Positions 1-9,063 of a stretch of 64,000 nt of DNA are shown here, in pieces. Position numbers and translations under genes: made by a program. A model generated the notes under the pieces. It was not told the origin of the DNA. It searched no databases and was given only the letters and a program-made list of their open reading frames with translations. The stretch is from the NCBI GenBank assembly GCA_002706765.1, contig PAJV01000068.1, forward strand, positions 62,001-126,000, in the 5' to 3' direction. This DNA is from Gimesia sp. (GTDB taxonomy: Bacteria > Planctomycetota > Planctomycetia > Planctomycetales > Planctomycetaceae). Positions within the stretch are counted from its first letter, which is position 1; every line of letters starts with the position of its first letter.

Positions 1-2
1 CA

Positions 3-236
3 GACGATTTTATTTTCGATACGCAATTCCTGGCGCAGGCGGTACACTGTGGATTCAAGCTGAGCGACATCCCGGTTCCAGTCCGTTATTTTGAAGAAGC
101 ATCGAGTATCAATTTCAGACGCAGTGCCCGTTATGGGATTCTGACTCTGGCTGTCATGCTGCAATACTGGTTGAACCGTCTGAAGATCTGGAAATCGGAT
201 CTGTTCTCGCAGGACAGGCAGTATATTGTCGATTGA
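3..236 (+). CDS. Family 2 glycosyltransferase, C-terminal fragment (gene starts before the window)
   Basis: An open frame enters from the left edge in frame 3 and runs 77 codons to TGA. The visible part begins [18 protein letters not shown] and continues with a [13 protein letters not shown] stretch, then a short hydrophobic segment ([11 protein letters not shown]). This matches the C-terminal part of bacterial dolichol-phosphate-mannose-synthase-like GT2 enzymes, where the DDF and RYFEEASS motifs lie close to the acceptor region and a membrane-proximal helix follows. These enzymes transfer sugars from nucleotide donors to lipid or cell-envelope acceptors. The nucleotide-binding N-terminus is outside the window, so donor and acceptor cannot be stated. 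The neighbouring gene is convergent, with 11 bp between the two stop codons. Confidence 0.7.
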   Translation, partial: DDFIFDTQFLAQAVHCGFKLSDIPVPVRYFEEASSINFRRSARYGILTLAVMLQYWLNRLKIWKSDLFSQDRQYIVD

Positions 237-247
237 CTGAGGCCTGT

Positions 248-1240
248 TTAATTTTCAGATTTTTGATGCTTTGGAGCCGGCTGAGCCGCATCGTATTCCT
301 TCCAGAATTCATCAGCGGCTTTAACAGTCTCAAAGCTGGTGCCCAGACCTTGAATGGTGGGGTTTTCTCTGATCACGTCCATGCCTTTTGTGATGTTGGC
401 AGGTGTGAATATCAGCCGCTGCAAAGGCATGCCTTTCAGAGGCGTCAAATCGGTGACAGCAGAATTCGCCAGGTTCAGACGTAGAAACTGCATGCCTCTC
501 AAAGGAGAGAGATCGGCGACTTTCGTATCCTGAATATCCAGGCTCTCCAGCAGCATGCCTTTGAGCGGAGACAGGTCCGTAATTTCGGTACTGGGAATCC
601 AGAGTGTTTTAAGAGGCAGTGTATTGACCAGACCCAGGCTTTTGACTTTGGTATCAAACAGATTGAGTTGATTAAGGGGCATGCCCTCCAGTGGGGAAAT
701 GTCCGAAACGGGAGTGTGCTCCATTCTGAGAATACGAATGGGCATACCCTGTAACGGACTGAGATCACTCACAAAGGATCCTTCCAGATAGAGTTCCTGT
801 AGTTTCATTCCTTTCAGAGGACTCAGATCGGTAACCGGACAATGTGTGAGATCCAGGTACTGCAGATCCATGCCTTTCAGCGGGCTTAAGTCGGATACCG
901 GGCAGTTCATCAGATCCAGGAACTGCAGTTTCAGAGCTTTGAGTGCAGAAATATCTTCCACGCCGATCAGTTTGGCTGAAATGATAATCCCTTTTTCTTT
1001 TCCGAATTCCGCATTGTTCTGGTAGTCGGGATTATCTTTTTTCAGGCGTTCGTGAATATCCTGTTCGGAGATGATCACTGGACCGGCAGGAGCGACCGGG
1101 ACGGGGGGATCTGCTTTGGTTGTTTTCGCCTTGTTGTCGGGCGCAGCTTCCTGGCTGCAGCCGTTCACCAGAATGATACTGATAGCAGAAATCAGAAAAG
1201 GGAAAATCAGCTGGCTTGGTTTATACATATTATTCAGCAT
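248..1240 (-). CDS. Leucine-rich-repeat lipoprotein
   Basis: The 330-residue protein starts with a lipoprotein signal: a hydrophobic stretch at about residues 11-25 ends in VNGC, so Cys28 is the likely lipidated residue. A charged, Pro-rich linker follows. From about residue 95 to 285 there are eight or nine tandem repeats of about 23 residues with consensus L-x-x-L-x-L-x-x-x-x-V-x-D-L-S-P-L-K-G-M. One repeat (KSLGLVNTLPLKTL) has lost the DLSPL core. This is an internalin-like LRR solenoid of the kind planctomycetes encode in large numbers. It is probably anchored in the membrane facing the periplasm and binds a protein or polymer; the ligand is unknown. The ribosome-binding site before ATG 1240 is weak, and ATG 1228 is an alternative start that keeps the signal. 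Confidence 0.75.
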   Translation of the reverse strand: MLNNMYKPSQLIFPFLISAISIILVNGCSQEAAPDNKAKTTKADPPVPVAPAGPVIISEQDIHERLKKDNPDYQNNAEFGKEKGIIISAKLIGVEDISALKALKLQFLDLMNCPVSDLSPLKGMDLQYLDLTHCPVTDLSPLKGMKLQELYLEGSFVSDLSPLQGMPIRILRMEHTPVSDISPLEGMPLNQLNLFDTKVKSLGLVNTLPLKTLWIPSTEITDLSPLKGMLLESLDIQDTKVADLSPLRGMQFLRLNLANSAVTDLTPLKGMPLQRLIFTPANITKGMDVIRENPTIQGLGTSFETVKAADEFWKEYDAAQPAPKHQKSEN

Positions 1241-1261
1241 TTCAGTGGAGATGGATTCGAG

Positions 1262-2299
1262 TCAGTTTACAAGTGGCAGACGACGTTCATCGAATAACAG
1301 ACCGAAGCCGGGCCGGTCTGAAACTTCGATCATGCCCTGTTGGATATCCGGTTGTCCTTTGACCCAGGTCATCCAGGGGCGACCGGTCTCTGCCAGTGGC
1401 TGGGAATCCAGGGCAGCGATCGCGTGCAACGCCCAGATTTCGCAACCCCGATGCGGACAGACACGCAAGCCGGCTTCCTGTGCCATTGTGTAGATTTTGA
1501 TCAGTTCCGTCAAACCACCACACCAGTTGACATCAGGCTGGAGCACTGTATGCAGATGCTGTTCGATGAGCGGACGAAACGCTTCTGCAGTAAATTCATG
1601 CTCGCCTCCCGCGATGGGGACTGCCGATTTATCTTTGAGGACTGCGTAGCCGGCCAGATCATCCGGGGAGAGGGGTTCTTCAATCCATTCGATCTGAAAC
1701 GGTTGGATCTCTTGCGCAATGGAGATGGTAGTTTCGATGTCCCATTTCATCCAGGCGTCGACCATCAGTAAAGGAGAAGGGCCGATGCTGTTTCGCGCCT
1801 GCTCAATGGAGGCGACCATCAATTCGCGTTGTTCCGGGGCAGCCACTTTTCCCAGATGTAATTTATAACCGGCATGCTCAGCGGTTGTCGCGAGATCTTC
1901 GGCAGACCAGACCGTGTGATAAGTCGGTATTTTTGTCCCGGGAGTGCCTCCCAGCAGTGCGACCACGGGTTGCTGTACCCGCTTTCCCTGCAGGTCCCAC
2001 AGCGCGAGATCGACTCCGCTGATGGCCATGATGGCAATTCCTTTTCGGCCGAATGCCAGCGTGGCTTGATACATCTCGTCCCAGAGTCGTGAAATCTCCT
2101 CCGGGTTTCTGCCAAGCAGGAGATCGCGGAGAACGGTCGTGACCACGTGTTGTCCTGCCAGACCTCCTCCGCCGACACCATAGCCGGTCAAACCCGCGTC
2201 GGTATCGATGGCGACGAGAATCTGACCCAGGCTGGTACGCCAGTCGGGAGGCGAGTTTGTGCCTACTGGTTGTATTGCGCGGACGTTTGTGATTTTCAT
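1262..2299 (-). CDS. Mandelate racemase/muconate lactonizing enzyme family protein (sugar-acid dehydratase-like)
   Basis: A 345-residue enolase-superfamily enzyme with an N-terminal capping domain (about 1-115) and a C-terminal beta-barrel. The three metal ligands are visible as Asp181 (LMVDAW), Glu207 (WIEEPL) and Glu233 (AGGEHEF). A His-Asp dyad typical of the mandelate racemase subgroup is supplied by His283 (VCPHRGCE) and Asp256 (LQPDVNWCGG). Lys146 lies in GYKLHLGK, where the second-strand lysine normally sits. The PHRG and QPDVNWCGG motifs recall L-rhamnonate and related acid-sugar dehydratases, which dehydrate an aldonic acid to a 2-keto-3-deoxy acid. The substrate cannot be fixed from sequence alone. 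It may be cotranscribed with the LRR lipoprotein 21 bp downstream, though no functional link is evident. Confidence 0.8.
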   Translation of the reverse strand: MKITNVRAIQPVGTNSPPDWRTSLGQILVAIDTDAGLTGYGVGGGGLAGQHVVTTVLRDLLLGRNPEEISRLWDEMYQATLAFGRKGIAIMAISGVDLALWDLQGKRVQQPVVALLGGTPGTKIPTYHTVWSAEDLATTAEHAGYKLHLGKVAAPEQRELMVASIEQARNSIGPSPLLMVDAWMKWDIETTISIAQEIQPFQIEWIEEPLSPDDLAGYAVLKDKSAVPIAGGEHEFTAEAFRPLIEQHLHTVLQPDVNWCGGLTELIKIYTMAQEAGLRVCPHRGCEIWALHAIAALDSQPLAETGRPWMTWVKGQPDIQQGMIEVSDRPGFGLLFDERRLPLVN

Positions 2300-2437
2300 G
2301 CTGCTATTCTACTGAAAAATGATAGAAAAAGCAGGGATCTTAAACGAGATGGTCGGTCAGAATCCGGGGAAATCTGTAACGTAAGATTCAGAAGCGAAGA
2401 CGAGAAAGCAGTGTCGAGCAACAGCAAACAGAAGGGT

Positions 2438-3712
2438 TTATTTTCCTTCTGCAACCTGCTGGTTCTGTGGTTTGGCCTGAACGGGAGCCACCCGGAAGTT
2501 TTTGGGTAGTTTCTCCTTCAGCCAGTCATCCATTTCCTTGGTGACATCGGCATTGATTTTAGGGGTCTCTCCGGGTTGTACGATTGTGGCGATCGGCTTG
2601 ATGACCTGTTTGTAGGCGTCATTGACCACAGTCTGATTGACCTGCTGTTTGACCAATCCGGTATTATCGGCCGCGTTCGCTGGCTTGAATGCCAGATAGA
2701 CATTCCAGAAACAGCGTTTCCACCAGTATCCGGCAGTGTTGGCATTATAAGCCTGAACCATTTTTCTTGTCATGTCCACGATGGAATAGGTGATGAGTTT
2801 GATGTCGGCGTTCGCTTTGAGAGGCAGCTTGCCAATATTCAGGGCCGCAGTGGAACGGACTTCCCAGGTCCGTTTTGGATCACCCATGACATTCAGTAAC
2901 GCGTCGGTAACGATGGGCCGCCGTGCGAGATTATCGGTGATGCCCAACGAACCGAGGGCTTCTACCAGACTGCGCTGATACCATGAGTACTCATTCACGG
3001 ACGGGATCAGTTCGTCAATAATTTCCTCTGCGATTTTGATTCGTAACTGGTTGGTTGCATTCCCCGTCTGTCCGATGCGGGCCAGTCCATTCGCAGCGAC
3101 AATCTTGAGTTCAGTCGGCTGTGTTTTATCGTTCAGAACTTTGATCAGGGGAACATAGGCCATCGTGTAAGCGACACGATCTATTTTCTTGCGTCGGTCT
3201 TCATCACGCAGATCAAGTTGTGAAAGTAACACGACGGCACTGAACCGGACCAGACGATGATTGTCGAGCAGGTCTTCTGCCCGTTTTGTCAGTTCTTCCA
3301 GGTAAAGTTCGCGTGCCTGAAAGTTTCCGGAAACCCGGCCGGAGAACTGAATATCACGCAGGATGTTTGCCCGCAGTTTGTTCAGATCGGTTTCATTTTC
3401 CGGTTTTTTGGGATCCTGCTTGAGAGTCATCAGGTACAGATAATATCGGGCGCCCTCTGCAATCAGCTTTTTGTCTTCGGCTCCATTGATTTTTCCCCCT
3501 CGCAGCAGCTCGTCGAAATCCCGTTGCTTGGTTTTTTGGAAACTGATGGCTTCCTCGGGAGTCATTAACTCTTTGTATACATTGAGCGCATTATCGGCTG
3601 CATTATTCTGGGCGTTGGGTTCTGCCGGTTGCTGGCCGAGAAGTATCGAACTGGAACACAGTAGCAGACCGAATGCCAACAGAGAATGTCTGAATACTCT
3701 GGCGGTCAGCAT
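2438..3712 (-). CDS. Secreted HEAT-repeat-like protein of unknown function
   Basis: The frame opens at 3772, but the better start is ATG 3712 (codon 21). It begins MLTARVFRHSLLAFGLLLCS and forms a clean signal peptide ending near LLGQ; the upstream 20 codons are polar. The mature protein of about 395 residues is helical and charged. It has repeated helix pairs such as RFSAVVLLSQLDLRDEDRR, ELKIVAANGLARIGQ and EVRSTAALNIGKLPL, which look like degenerate HEAT/armadillo repeats. The C-terminus is Gln/Lys-rich. No catalytic motif was seen. It is probably periplasmic and used as a binding scaffold. About 620 bp without a gene separates it from the divergent deacetylase gene. Confidence 0.65.
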   Translation of the reverse strand: MLTARVFRHSLLAFGLLLCSSSILLGQQPAEPNAQNNAADNALNVYKELMTPEEAISFQKTKQRDFDELLRGGKINGAEDKKLIAEGARYYLYLMTLKQDPKKPENETDLNKLRANILRDIQFSGRVSGNFQARELYLEELTKRAEDLLDNHRLVRFSAVVLLSQLDLRDEDRRKKIDRVAYTMAYVPLIKVLNDKTQPTELKIVAANGLARIGQTGNATNQLRIKIAEEIIDELIPSVNEYSWYQRSLVEALGSLGITDNLARRPIVTDALLNVMGDPKRTWEVRSTAALNIGKLPLKANADIKLITYSIVDMTRKMVQAYNANTAGYWWKRCFWNVYLAFKPANAADNTGLVKQQVNQTVVNDAYKQVIKPIATIVQPGETPKINADVTKEMDDWLKEKLPKNFRVAPVQAKPQNQQVAEGK

Positions 3713-4393
3713 TTCAATTTCTGAAAAGGCCTGATACGAGCATATGGATTGTCGCACGGAAAGTTCCTTCATTCAACGTTCTGCTCGAACCCCGGTACAT
3801 TCAGTTGCACAGGGTTTTCTCGGCTTCAATAGGGAGCGTTACATTCAAGGAAAATATTACACAAATAAGGCAAATAACTCTACGGCAGCCGAATAGATTT
3901 CCTGTGATTAAATGCCGACTGCTATTCTGGTTCCGAACGAAGCGGAATGAGGATATGAATCACTGATAATCATACGATAAATAAAGAGCAGATACCAACG
4001 AAATCTGCCATTTTCGAGCAGCAGGTTCAGGGAATGACCGTTCCACTCCCGCTTGTACGGTCAAAATAACTCGGTTGTCGCTGCAGGAATAAATTCCCCT
4101 GTCTTCGGTGGCTCTATTTTATTATCTTACGTTATCGCTTTACCTTACGAACTGTCAAGAATTTTCTCAATCCTGAAGCCGGAATTCTTTTGTCAGTGTG
4201 AAGCGACTCCGGATTTCCAGTGCGAAAGTAAAAGTGAATCAGATTCTACCATGATTGCTGGAAATACAGAAACAGCAACAGTCATTGATTGAGATGAGAA
4301 TGTTCACTTTTCCCGGCTGTCTGAAGCAGTTTATGGCGGTTATCAGGATTCTGAGGATTGGTATGTGATTGGCCTGTCTGAAATGGATATCGT
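3713..4393. other. Intergenic region between divergent genes, no gene recognised
   Basis: About 680 bases between the start codons of the HEAT-like gene and the deacetylase gene, A+T-richer than its surroundings. Short open frames here (for example one at 4053-4292) have no ribosome-binding site and no recognisable protein. A weak inverted repeat, GACCGT (4036-4041) and ACGGTC (4057-4062), is the only structure noticed. The region presumably holds two divergent promoters, but no convincing -35/-10 pair was found. Confidence 0.6.
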
Positions 4394-5326
4394 ATGACAG
4401 TTTATATTCAGAGTAATACATTCTTACGACACCAGACCGGATCCCATCCGGAATGCCCTCTGCGTCTGGAAACGGTGATGAACCAGGTTTCTACGGCAGC
4501 GATTCCCAATCTGCTGATCTTGAATGATCCCCAGACCAGATCGGGAGAGGAGATCTTAAGGGTTCACCCTGAAGCATACTTGAATCAGTTACAGGCATTT
4601 TCAGCAGCGGGCGGGGGCCGCATTGAATCTGATACCGTGATGTCTGCGGACTCTTATCATGTCACCCACTATGCAGCAGGTTGCGCGGTGGAAGCCGTAG
4701 ATCAAGTCATCAACGGACAGGTGAAGCAGGCTTTTTGTGCCATCAGACCACCGGGGCATCACGCACTTTCAGATCGGGCGATGGGGTTTTGTCTGTTGAA
4801 TAATGTGGCCATCGCAGCTCGCCACGCCGTTGACTTTCATGGTTTAAATCGTGTGCTCATCGTTGACTGGGATGTGCATCATGGGAATGGGACTCAAGAT
4901 ATTTTTTACGAAGAAGAAGCCGTCTATTTTTTTTCTGCACACCGGCATCCGTTTTATCCCGGGACCGGACTGGGACATGAAACGGGATCGGGAGCGGGGC
5001 TGGGGACGATCTGGAACCTTCCGCTGGCGTTTGGAATCTCCCGCGAGGACTATTTCTCCGAGTTTGAGCGGATGCTGGAGGATGCAGCCACCCGATGCCA
5101 GCCTGAACTGATTCTGATCAGCGCGGGTTTTGATGCGCACAAGGATGATCCCATTGGTTCACTGGGACTGGAGACTGAGGATTTCGGGACATTAACCCGC
5201 CTGGTGAAAAGGATCGCGGATGAATACTGTGGAGGCCGAATCGTCAGTCTGCTGGAAGGCGGCTATCATCCTCAGAAACTGGCGGAATCAGTGGTCTGCC
5301 ATTTAACGAGCCTGAGCGGAAACTGA
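4394..5326 (+). CDS. Histone deacetylase family protein (AcuC/HdaH-like amidohydrolase)
   Basis: This 310-residue protein is full length for the bacterial arginase/deacetylase fold. The paired catalytic histidines are His122-His123 in RPPGHHA. Zinc ligands are Asp160 and His162 in DWDVHHGNG and Asp247 in SAGFDAH. The transition-state tyrosine is Tyr291 in LEGGYH. GFCLLNNVAIAARHA is the usual strand-helix segment between them. Members remove acetyl or other acyl groups from lysine side chains or from acetylpolyamines. Nothing here distinguishes lysine deacetylase, acetylpolyamine amidohydrolase and AcuC-like roles, although the loop pattern looks closer to class II HDAC-like proteins. No signal peptide, so cytoplasmic. 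It converges on the next gene with 27 bp between stop codons. Confidence 0.88.
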   Translation: MTVYIQSNTFLRHQTGSHPECPLRLETVMNQVSTAAIPNLLILNDPQTRSGEEILRVHPEAYLNQLQAFSAAGGGRIESDTVMSADSYHVTHYAAGCAVEAVDQVINGQVKQAFCAIRPPGHHALSDRAMGFCLLNNVAIAARHAVDFHGLNRVLIVDWDVHHGNGTQDIFYEEEAVYFFSAHRHPFYPGTGLGHETGSGAGLGTIWNLPLAFGISREDYFSEFERMLEDAATRCQPELILISAGFDAHKDDPIGSLGLETEDFGTLTRLVKRIADEYCGGRIVSLLEGGYHPQKLAESVVCHLTSLSGN

Positions 5327-5353
5327 GGCCGTCTCTGCTGGTGAGCACGTTGG

Positions 5354-6382
5354 CTATTTCTGGTAGATCGGCAGGTAGCCTTTATCCAACTGCAGAATCG
5401 TTGCATTGATGGCGGTTGTGTAAACCGGGCCGACATGCCCTTCCATCCAGGCACCGGAGGCGGACTGTTTGCGGAGAATCTGCTTGCCGATATCTTCGAT
5501 ATATTTATCCCAGTCTTTGGTTTCGCCGCGGTACATGACCTGGGCATAATAAAAATGGGCGTAATGCCAGTGGCCAAAATAGCGATTGGAGTTTCCGCCG
5601 GGCCAGATATTCTTTTGACAGAAATCGAGCATGTTTTTCAGGTGATCAGAATCGTATTCACCGGCATTGAACAGGGCGGCACAGGCGGCAGCGGTAATGG
5701 CAGGCCGGGCACCGCCCCCCCGGATACTGTACTGGACGCCCCCTTCCGGAGTCGTGCAGTCGGAAATGTATTTTTTGGCGCGGTCGATGATCTTTTTATC
5801 CACGGGGATGCCGGCATTCCGACAGGCGCGTAATCCCTGGACCTGGGTAATACAGGTGGAACCTTCATCGAAATCATTGCCGTCTTTGGCAGAAACATAT
5901 CCCCAGCCGCCACGGGTTGTCTGGGCGCCCGCGCAGAAGTCGACGGCTTTCATCAGTACTTTTTTCAGTTCTTCGCGGCGGAGTGCGTCTTCTTCTTCGC
6001 CATAAACCTGTGAGAGAAAAACCATGGAATAGCCATGTCCATAGGTGTAATGATAGTCATTTTTATAACCGATCAAACCATTAGGCTGGCTCATTTCCAA
6101 CAGATAATCCACGGCGTTCTGGATGTTCTTCGCGTACTTACCGCGCGTCGTGGTAGAACCTTCTGCCAGCAGAGCATTTCCGGCGAGGGCTGTCATGGCC
6201 ACCCGGTACTGTCCACCATTGGCCTCCCAGTATCCCTGGCGACGCTGTTCCCTGGCAAGGTATTCCAGAGCATTGGAAACCGCCTGCTGAAATTTCGGGT
6301 CACGGTTTTTGGCCGCAATACTATCTGAACTGGACAGGATCAGACCTGTCATTATCAGAACAATTGAAAGCATGAATCGCAT
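5354..6382 (-). CDS. Secreted prenyltransferase/squalene-oxidase-repeat protein
   Basis: The 342-residue product has a signal peptide (about residues 1-23, ending SIAA). The mature part is a run of alpha-alpha hairpins with the terpenoid cyclase/prenyltransferase repeat signature: ALEYLAREQRRQGYWEA, AVDYLLEMSQPNGLIGY, AVDFCAGAQTTRGGWGY and AKKYISDCTTPEGGVQY. Each repeat is a helix followed by a Gly-rich QxxxGxW-like turn. The DxDD motif of real squalene-hopene cyclases is absent, so cyclase activity is unlikely. Exported members of this family are common in planctomycetes and are treated as alpha/alpha-toroid proteins of unknown function. The gene stands alone, with a 121-bp gap to the ferredoxin gene behind it on the same strand. 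Confidence 0.75.
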   Translation of the reverse strand: MRFMLSIVLIMTGLILSSSDSIAAKNRDPKFQQAVSNALEYLAREQRRQGYWEANGGQYRVAMTALAGNALLAEGSTTTRGKYAKNIQNAVDYLLEMSQPNGLIGYKNDYHYTYGHGYSMVFLSQVYGEEEDALRREELKKVLMKAVDFCAGAQTTRGGWGYVSAKDGNDFDEGSTCITQVQGLRACRNAGIPVDKKIIDRAKKYISDCTTPEGGVQYSIRGGGARPAITAAACAALFNAGEYDSDHLKNMLDFCQKNIWPGGNSNRYFGHWHYAHFYYAQVMYRGETKDWDKYIEDIGKQILRKQSASGAWMEGHVGPVYTTAINATILQLDKGYLPIYQK

Positions 6383-6503
6383 CAGTTACTCCCTCTGTAC
6401 AGAGGACCCGGCGCTTGTCATTCACCAGTGCCGGTAATAAATGAGAAGCTCTGAATCGACCGCAGATTGAAAAAAAAAGAGCTTCCCGGGTTTGGGTTTC
6501 GGA

Positions 6504-6863
6504 TTATTTATCAACCCATTCAACAGGTTGAGGTTCGATTTCGGGTTTGGGAATATGTCCTGCATCAGCGCGCCCGCTGCCTTCCAGACGGCTGATTGCC
6601 CGGACGGTCATGTCATGATCGCAGAGAATCTGACAGCTGAGACGGCAGCCTGTGACATCACGTGCTTGGAGAACACTCTTTTCGGCGGCCGTCATTTTAT
6701 CAGGTTCACCATCAAGAAATTCAACACGACATGTCGTACAGCGTGCTGCGCCGCCACAGGCATGTAATTGATCGACTCGGGCATCTTCGGTCAGTGCCAG
6801 TACCAGGCGCTTACCGGATTCCACTTCGAATTCTCCTACATTTTCAACGGTCAGTTTTGGCAT
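6504..6863 (-). CDS. 2Fe-2S ferredoxin
   Basis: A 119-residue plant/adrenodoxin-type ferredoxin. The cluster ligands are Cys36, Cys42, Cys45 (HACGGAARCTTCRVEF) and Cys77 (RLSCQ), the C-x5-C-x2-C-x(n)-C pattern. The AARCTTCRV loop and the RLSCQ motif are typical of the type used as electron donor to oxygenases or reductases. The last about 25 residues form a Pro-rich tail (PKPEIEPQPVEWVDK) not needed for the fold. It is cytoplasmic and its redox partner is not encoded nearby. It is transcribed away from the universal stress gene behind it on the same strand. Start ATG 6863 is preceded by a purine-rich GAGGAAAC stretch, consistent with a ribosome-binding site. Confidence 0.9.
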   Translation of the reverse strand: MPKLTVENVGEFEVESGKRLVLALTEDARVDQLHACGGAARCTTCRVEFLDGEPDKMTAAEKSVLQARDVTGCRLSCQILCDHDMTVRAISRLEGSGRADAGHIPKPEIEPQPVEWVDK

Positions 6864-6986
6864 TGTTTCCTCAGTATTTTCATTGGGGTTGAGTCCGGAG
6901 TTTCTCGTGAATGGATACGCTTCAGTACCTCTACGAGTCTCCTGTGATAATAACTCAATGAATTATAGTGACTGGCAGCAGATTAT

Positions 6987-7457
6987 TTAAGTGGGCATTA
7001 CAAATTCCCGTTCTGGGTGAGATACCGTCAGAACCGGGCAGGGGGCTTTGCGGACCACTTTTTCAGCCACACTACCCAGCAGCATGTGTTTGAGGCCTGT
7101 CCGACCATGTGTTCCGATGACAATCAGGTCGATTTCCGTTTTTTTGGCATAACGGATAATTTCCAGGAATGCGGGCCCGACACAGACTTCACGCACGATT
7201 TTCAGGTTTTCCGTGCCAGGCAGACCGGGCATTTCTTCCAGTTGTTTCTGCGCCAGGCTCTGCATGTCTGCTACCAGATCGTTCATCGATGTTCCCATCA
7301 TATTCGGTTCCGGGAACATGGCGACAGCATCCTGCACTACATTCAGCAGGTGTAATTCGGCATTAAACCGGCTGGCGAGTTCACAGCCGTAAAGCAGCGC
7401 CTGTTGGCCGAATTCACTGAAGTCGGTCGGTACGAGAATTTTCTTCAAATCAATCAT
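6987..7457 (-). CDS. Universal stress protein (UspA family)
   Basis: A single-domain Usp of 156 residues. It begins with KKILVPTDFSEFGQQAL, the first strand plus the conserved Asp that contacts adenine. It carries the ATP-binding glycine motif G-x2-G-x9-G-S/T as GTHGRTGLKHMLLGSVAEKV, followed by CPVLTV. It therefore belongs to the ATP-binding MJ0577-like subclass rather than the non-binding UspA subclass. Such proteins accumulate under starvation, oxidative or oxygen stress and act as dimers in the cytoplasm. The start at ATG 7457 has a strong AAGGAG ribosome-binding site (7464-7469), and a TATAAT-like hexamer on the same strand (7476-7481) could be its -10 element. The leader would then be only about a dozen bases, and no good -35 is visible. 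Confidence 0.9.
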   Translation of the reverse strand: MIDLKKILVPTDFSEFGQQALLYGCELASRFNAELHLLNVVQDAVAMFPEPNMMGTSMNDLVADMQSLAQKQLEEMPGLPGTENLKIVREVCVGPAFLEIIRYAKKTEIDLIVIGTHGRTGLKHMLLGSVAEKVVRKAPCPVLTVSHPEREFVMPT

Positions 7458-7943
7458 GGGGTCACTCCTTGTTTCATTATATCCATTACCTGCAGTCGCT
7501 TCAGAGACCTGTTTTGCACTTATCTCAATCTCTTCCCGGATTCGATCCAGCCGGTTCCCGCTCCAGCCCCGTCACAGAGCCTGTGATTCACAGCAGGTTC
7601 AATCCCTGCAGTTTAACAGATCCGGGAAACTGATTCAGCCGCTACAATCGTTAGTTTAGTGATGTTCCGTACCGTGAAACCGCTTACAGATAATACGATC
7701 GTTAGATCGCAAATAATAGATTTATCAATCACGACACCTGCATTTATGAGAAATCGTTTCAGTAAGAATAAACGGATGGCTGTTGAGTCTATTCTAACTG
7801 ATTATCCACTTTCATATATGCATAAATGGCAGATTTAACCGATTTTTATTCCGTGTGCCATACCACATATTATGAACTTGTCAAATTGGGAAAGTGGTTT
7901 TTTTAATCGGCACTGTCTGATGGACACGGAAAGAGGAACGAAG
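7458..7943. other. Intergenic region, no gene recognised
   Basis: About 490 bases between the divergent Usp gene and the proline-rich lipoprotein gene. It contains a tRNA T-arm-like palindrome at about 7594-7610, rejected as a tRNA because no acceptor, D or anticodon arms fit around it. It also has two close copies of ATCGTTAG near 7646 and 7700. Nothing else was recognised. Confidence 0.55.
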
Positions 7944-9056
7944 ATGTTACAGCCCTATTCGAAAACGATCTCATTATCACTGTGCGTGTTTTCCATGACA
8001 GGGTTAGCTGGCTGCCAGTATGCTCAACAGAAAGTCTATCAGCAGGCTTCCCGTCCCGCTCCTGAGTATCATGAGCAGATGGAAACCACGATTCCCCGAT
8101 ATCAGAGCCCGGGTAATTATCGTCTGGAACCGGCACCTGCACCGCTGGAGGACAGCTTTCCTCCAGCAGCTCCCCCCAGCCTGATTCCTCCCGGACCAGA
8201 GCAGACATCAAACAGGAAGACATCAGATATCCGCCGGGTTTCGGATGAAGCAACCGACGATGATTCTGCTTATTTCAAATCCATGTTTGAAGATGAAGCC
8301 GCATTTGATGCTGAACCGGAAGAGCCGGCCCAAAAGTACCTGGGACTGGTTCCTCACTATTCAACGGTTTCCTCTTCGATGTCGAATAAAGTCAAGCAGA
8401 TGAATGGGAAAGTCAAAGGTTTCTACTCCAGAATGAAATCACATGTAAAAACTCCTGACTGGGTTCGAAAAGTTTCAGGCAGTCATGTCGAAGTCATCGA
8501 AGAAGAAGCATTTGAGGGAGAACTTTCCTGTATCAATTCGAGTCCTGAGTTCGAAGAAGCTGAGATGCCAGAGGAAATGCTGCAGCCGGAACCAGCCAAT
8601 CCTGCACCGACAACACTGCCTGCCCCTCCGCAGAAATTTCAGCCTCAGCCCGAATTGAAATCACAGCAGTTACCCCAACTGCCACCTCCTGGTGAAGCAA
8701 CCAACTTCAACAATTCGTGGAGAGTTTCTGCGATCCGTGAGCCATTGACAGTAGAAGATTTCTCAACTTCCGGAGATCAACTGGAAATGTGGCCTTACTC
8801 GAAACAGGTTCAGCAGCAGCAGGTCCGAAAATTTGAATTTAAAACGGCTACTCCAGTCTCGACACCAGACTTCAGCTCCGAGCAGCCGGCATTCAATCAT
8901 CCCCGGGAACTGTCGGTCCCTTCCATGATTTCACAGGAAGAGTCTGTACCACTGCGAAAAATCAGTCATGAACAGAGCCAGCCTGTAATCCGGACCCAGA
9001 CTGAAAATGTGGTCGAGGATACTCCTGTACTGATCACACCCCGTCAAGTTTACTAA
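7944..9056 (+). CDS. Proline/glutamate-rich lipoprotein of unknown function
   Basis: The frame is open from 7872, but ATG 7944 is the likely start. It is preceded by AGAGGA at the right distance, and the protein then begins with a textbook lipoprotein signal ending LAGC. The mature part of about 350 residues is low-complexity and rich in Pro, Glu, Gln and Ser. It has acidic stretches, several PxPxP segments and no repeated domain or catalytic motif. A basic segment around SNKVKQMNGKVKGFYSRMKSHVKTP interrupts the acidic sequence. It is probably an intrinsically disordered envelope protein. The gene is single and convergent with yidD, 7 bp away. Confidence 0.65.
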   Translation: MLQPYSKTISLSLCVFSMTGLAGCQYAQQKVYQQASRPAPEYHEQMETTIPRYQSPGNYRLEPAPAPLEDSFPPAAPPSLIPPGPEQTSNRKTSDIRRVSDEATDDDSAYFKSMFEDEAAFDAEPEEPAQKYLGLVPHYSTVSSSMSNKVKQMNGKVKGFYSRMKSHVKTPDWVRKVSGSHVEVIEEEAFEGELSCINSSPEFEEAEMPEEMLQPEPANPAPTTLPAPPQKFQPQPELKSQQLPQLPPPGEATNFNNSWRVSAIREPLTVEDFSTSGDQLEMWPYSKQVQQQQVRKFEFKTATPVSTPDFSSEQPAFNHPRELSVPSMISQEESVPLRKISHEQSQPVIRTQTENVVEDTPVLITPRQVY

Positions 9057-9063
9057 CCTGATT

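Noticed and set aside
4053-4292. Small gene in the 3713-4393 gap
   Set aside because: No ribosome-binding site, unusual composition and no recognisable protein; likely unselected open frame.
6445-6485. Terminator after the ferredoxin gene (GAAGCTCT / AGAGCTTC)
   Set aside because: The A-run lies inside the loop and not after the stem on the minus strand, so it is not a normal Rho-independent terminator.
7590-7612. A tRNA-like T-arm (GCAGG TTCAATC CCTGC)
   Set aside because: Stem and loop fit a T-arm, but no acceptor stem, anticodon arm or D-arm can be built around it on either strand.
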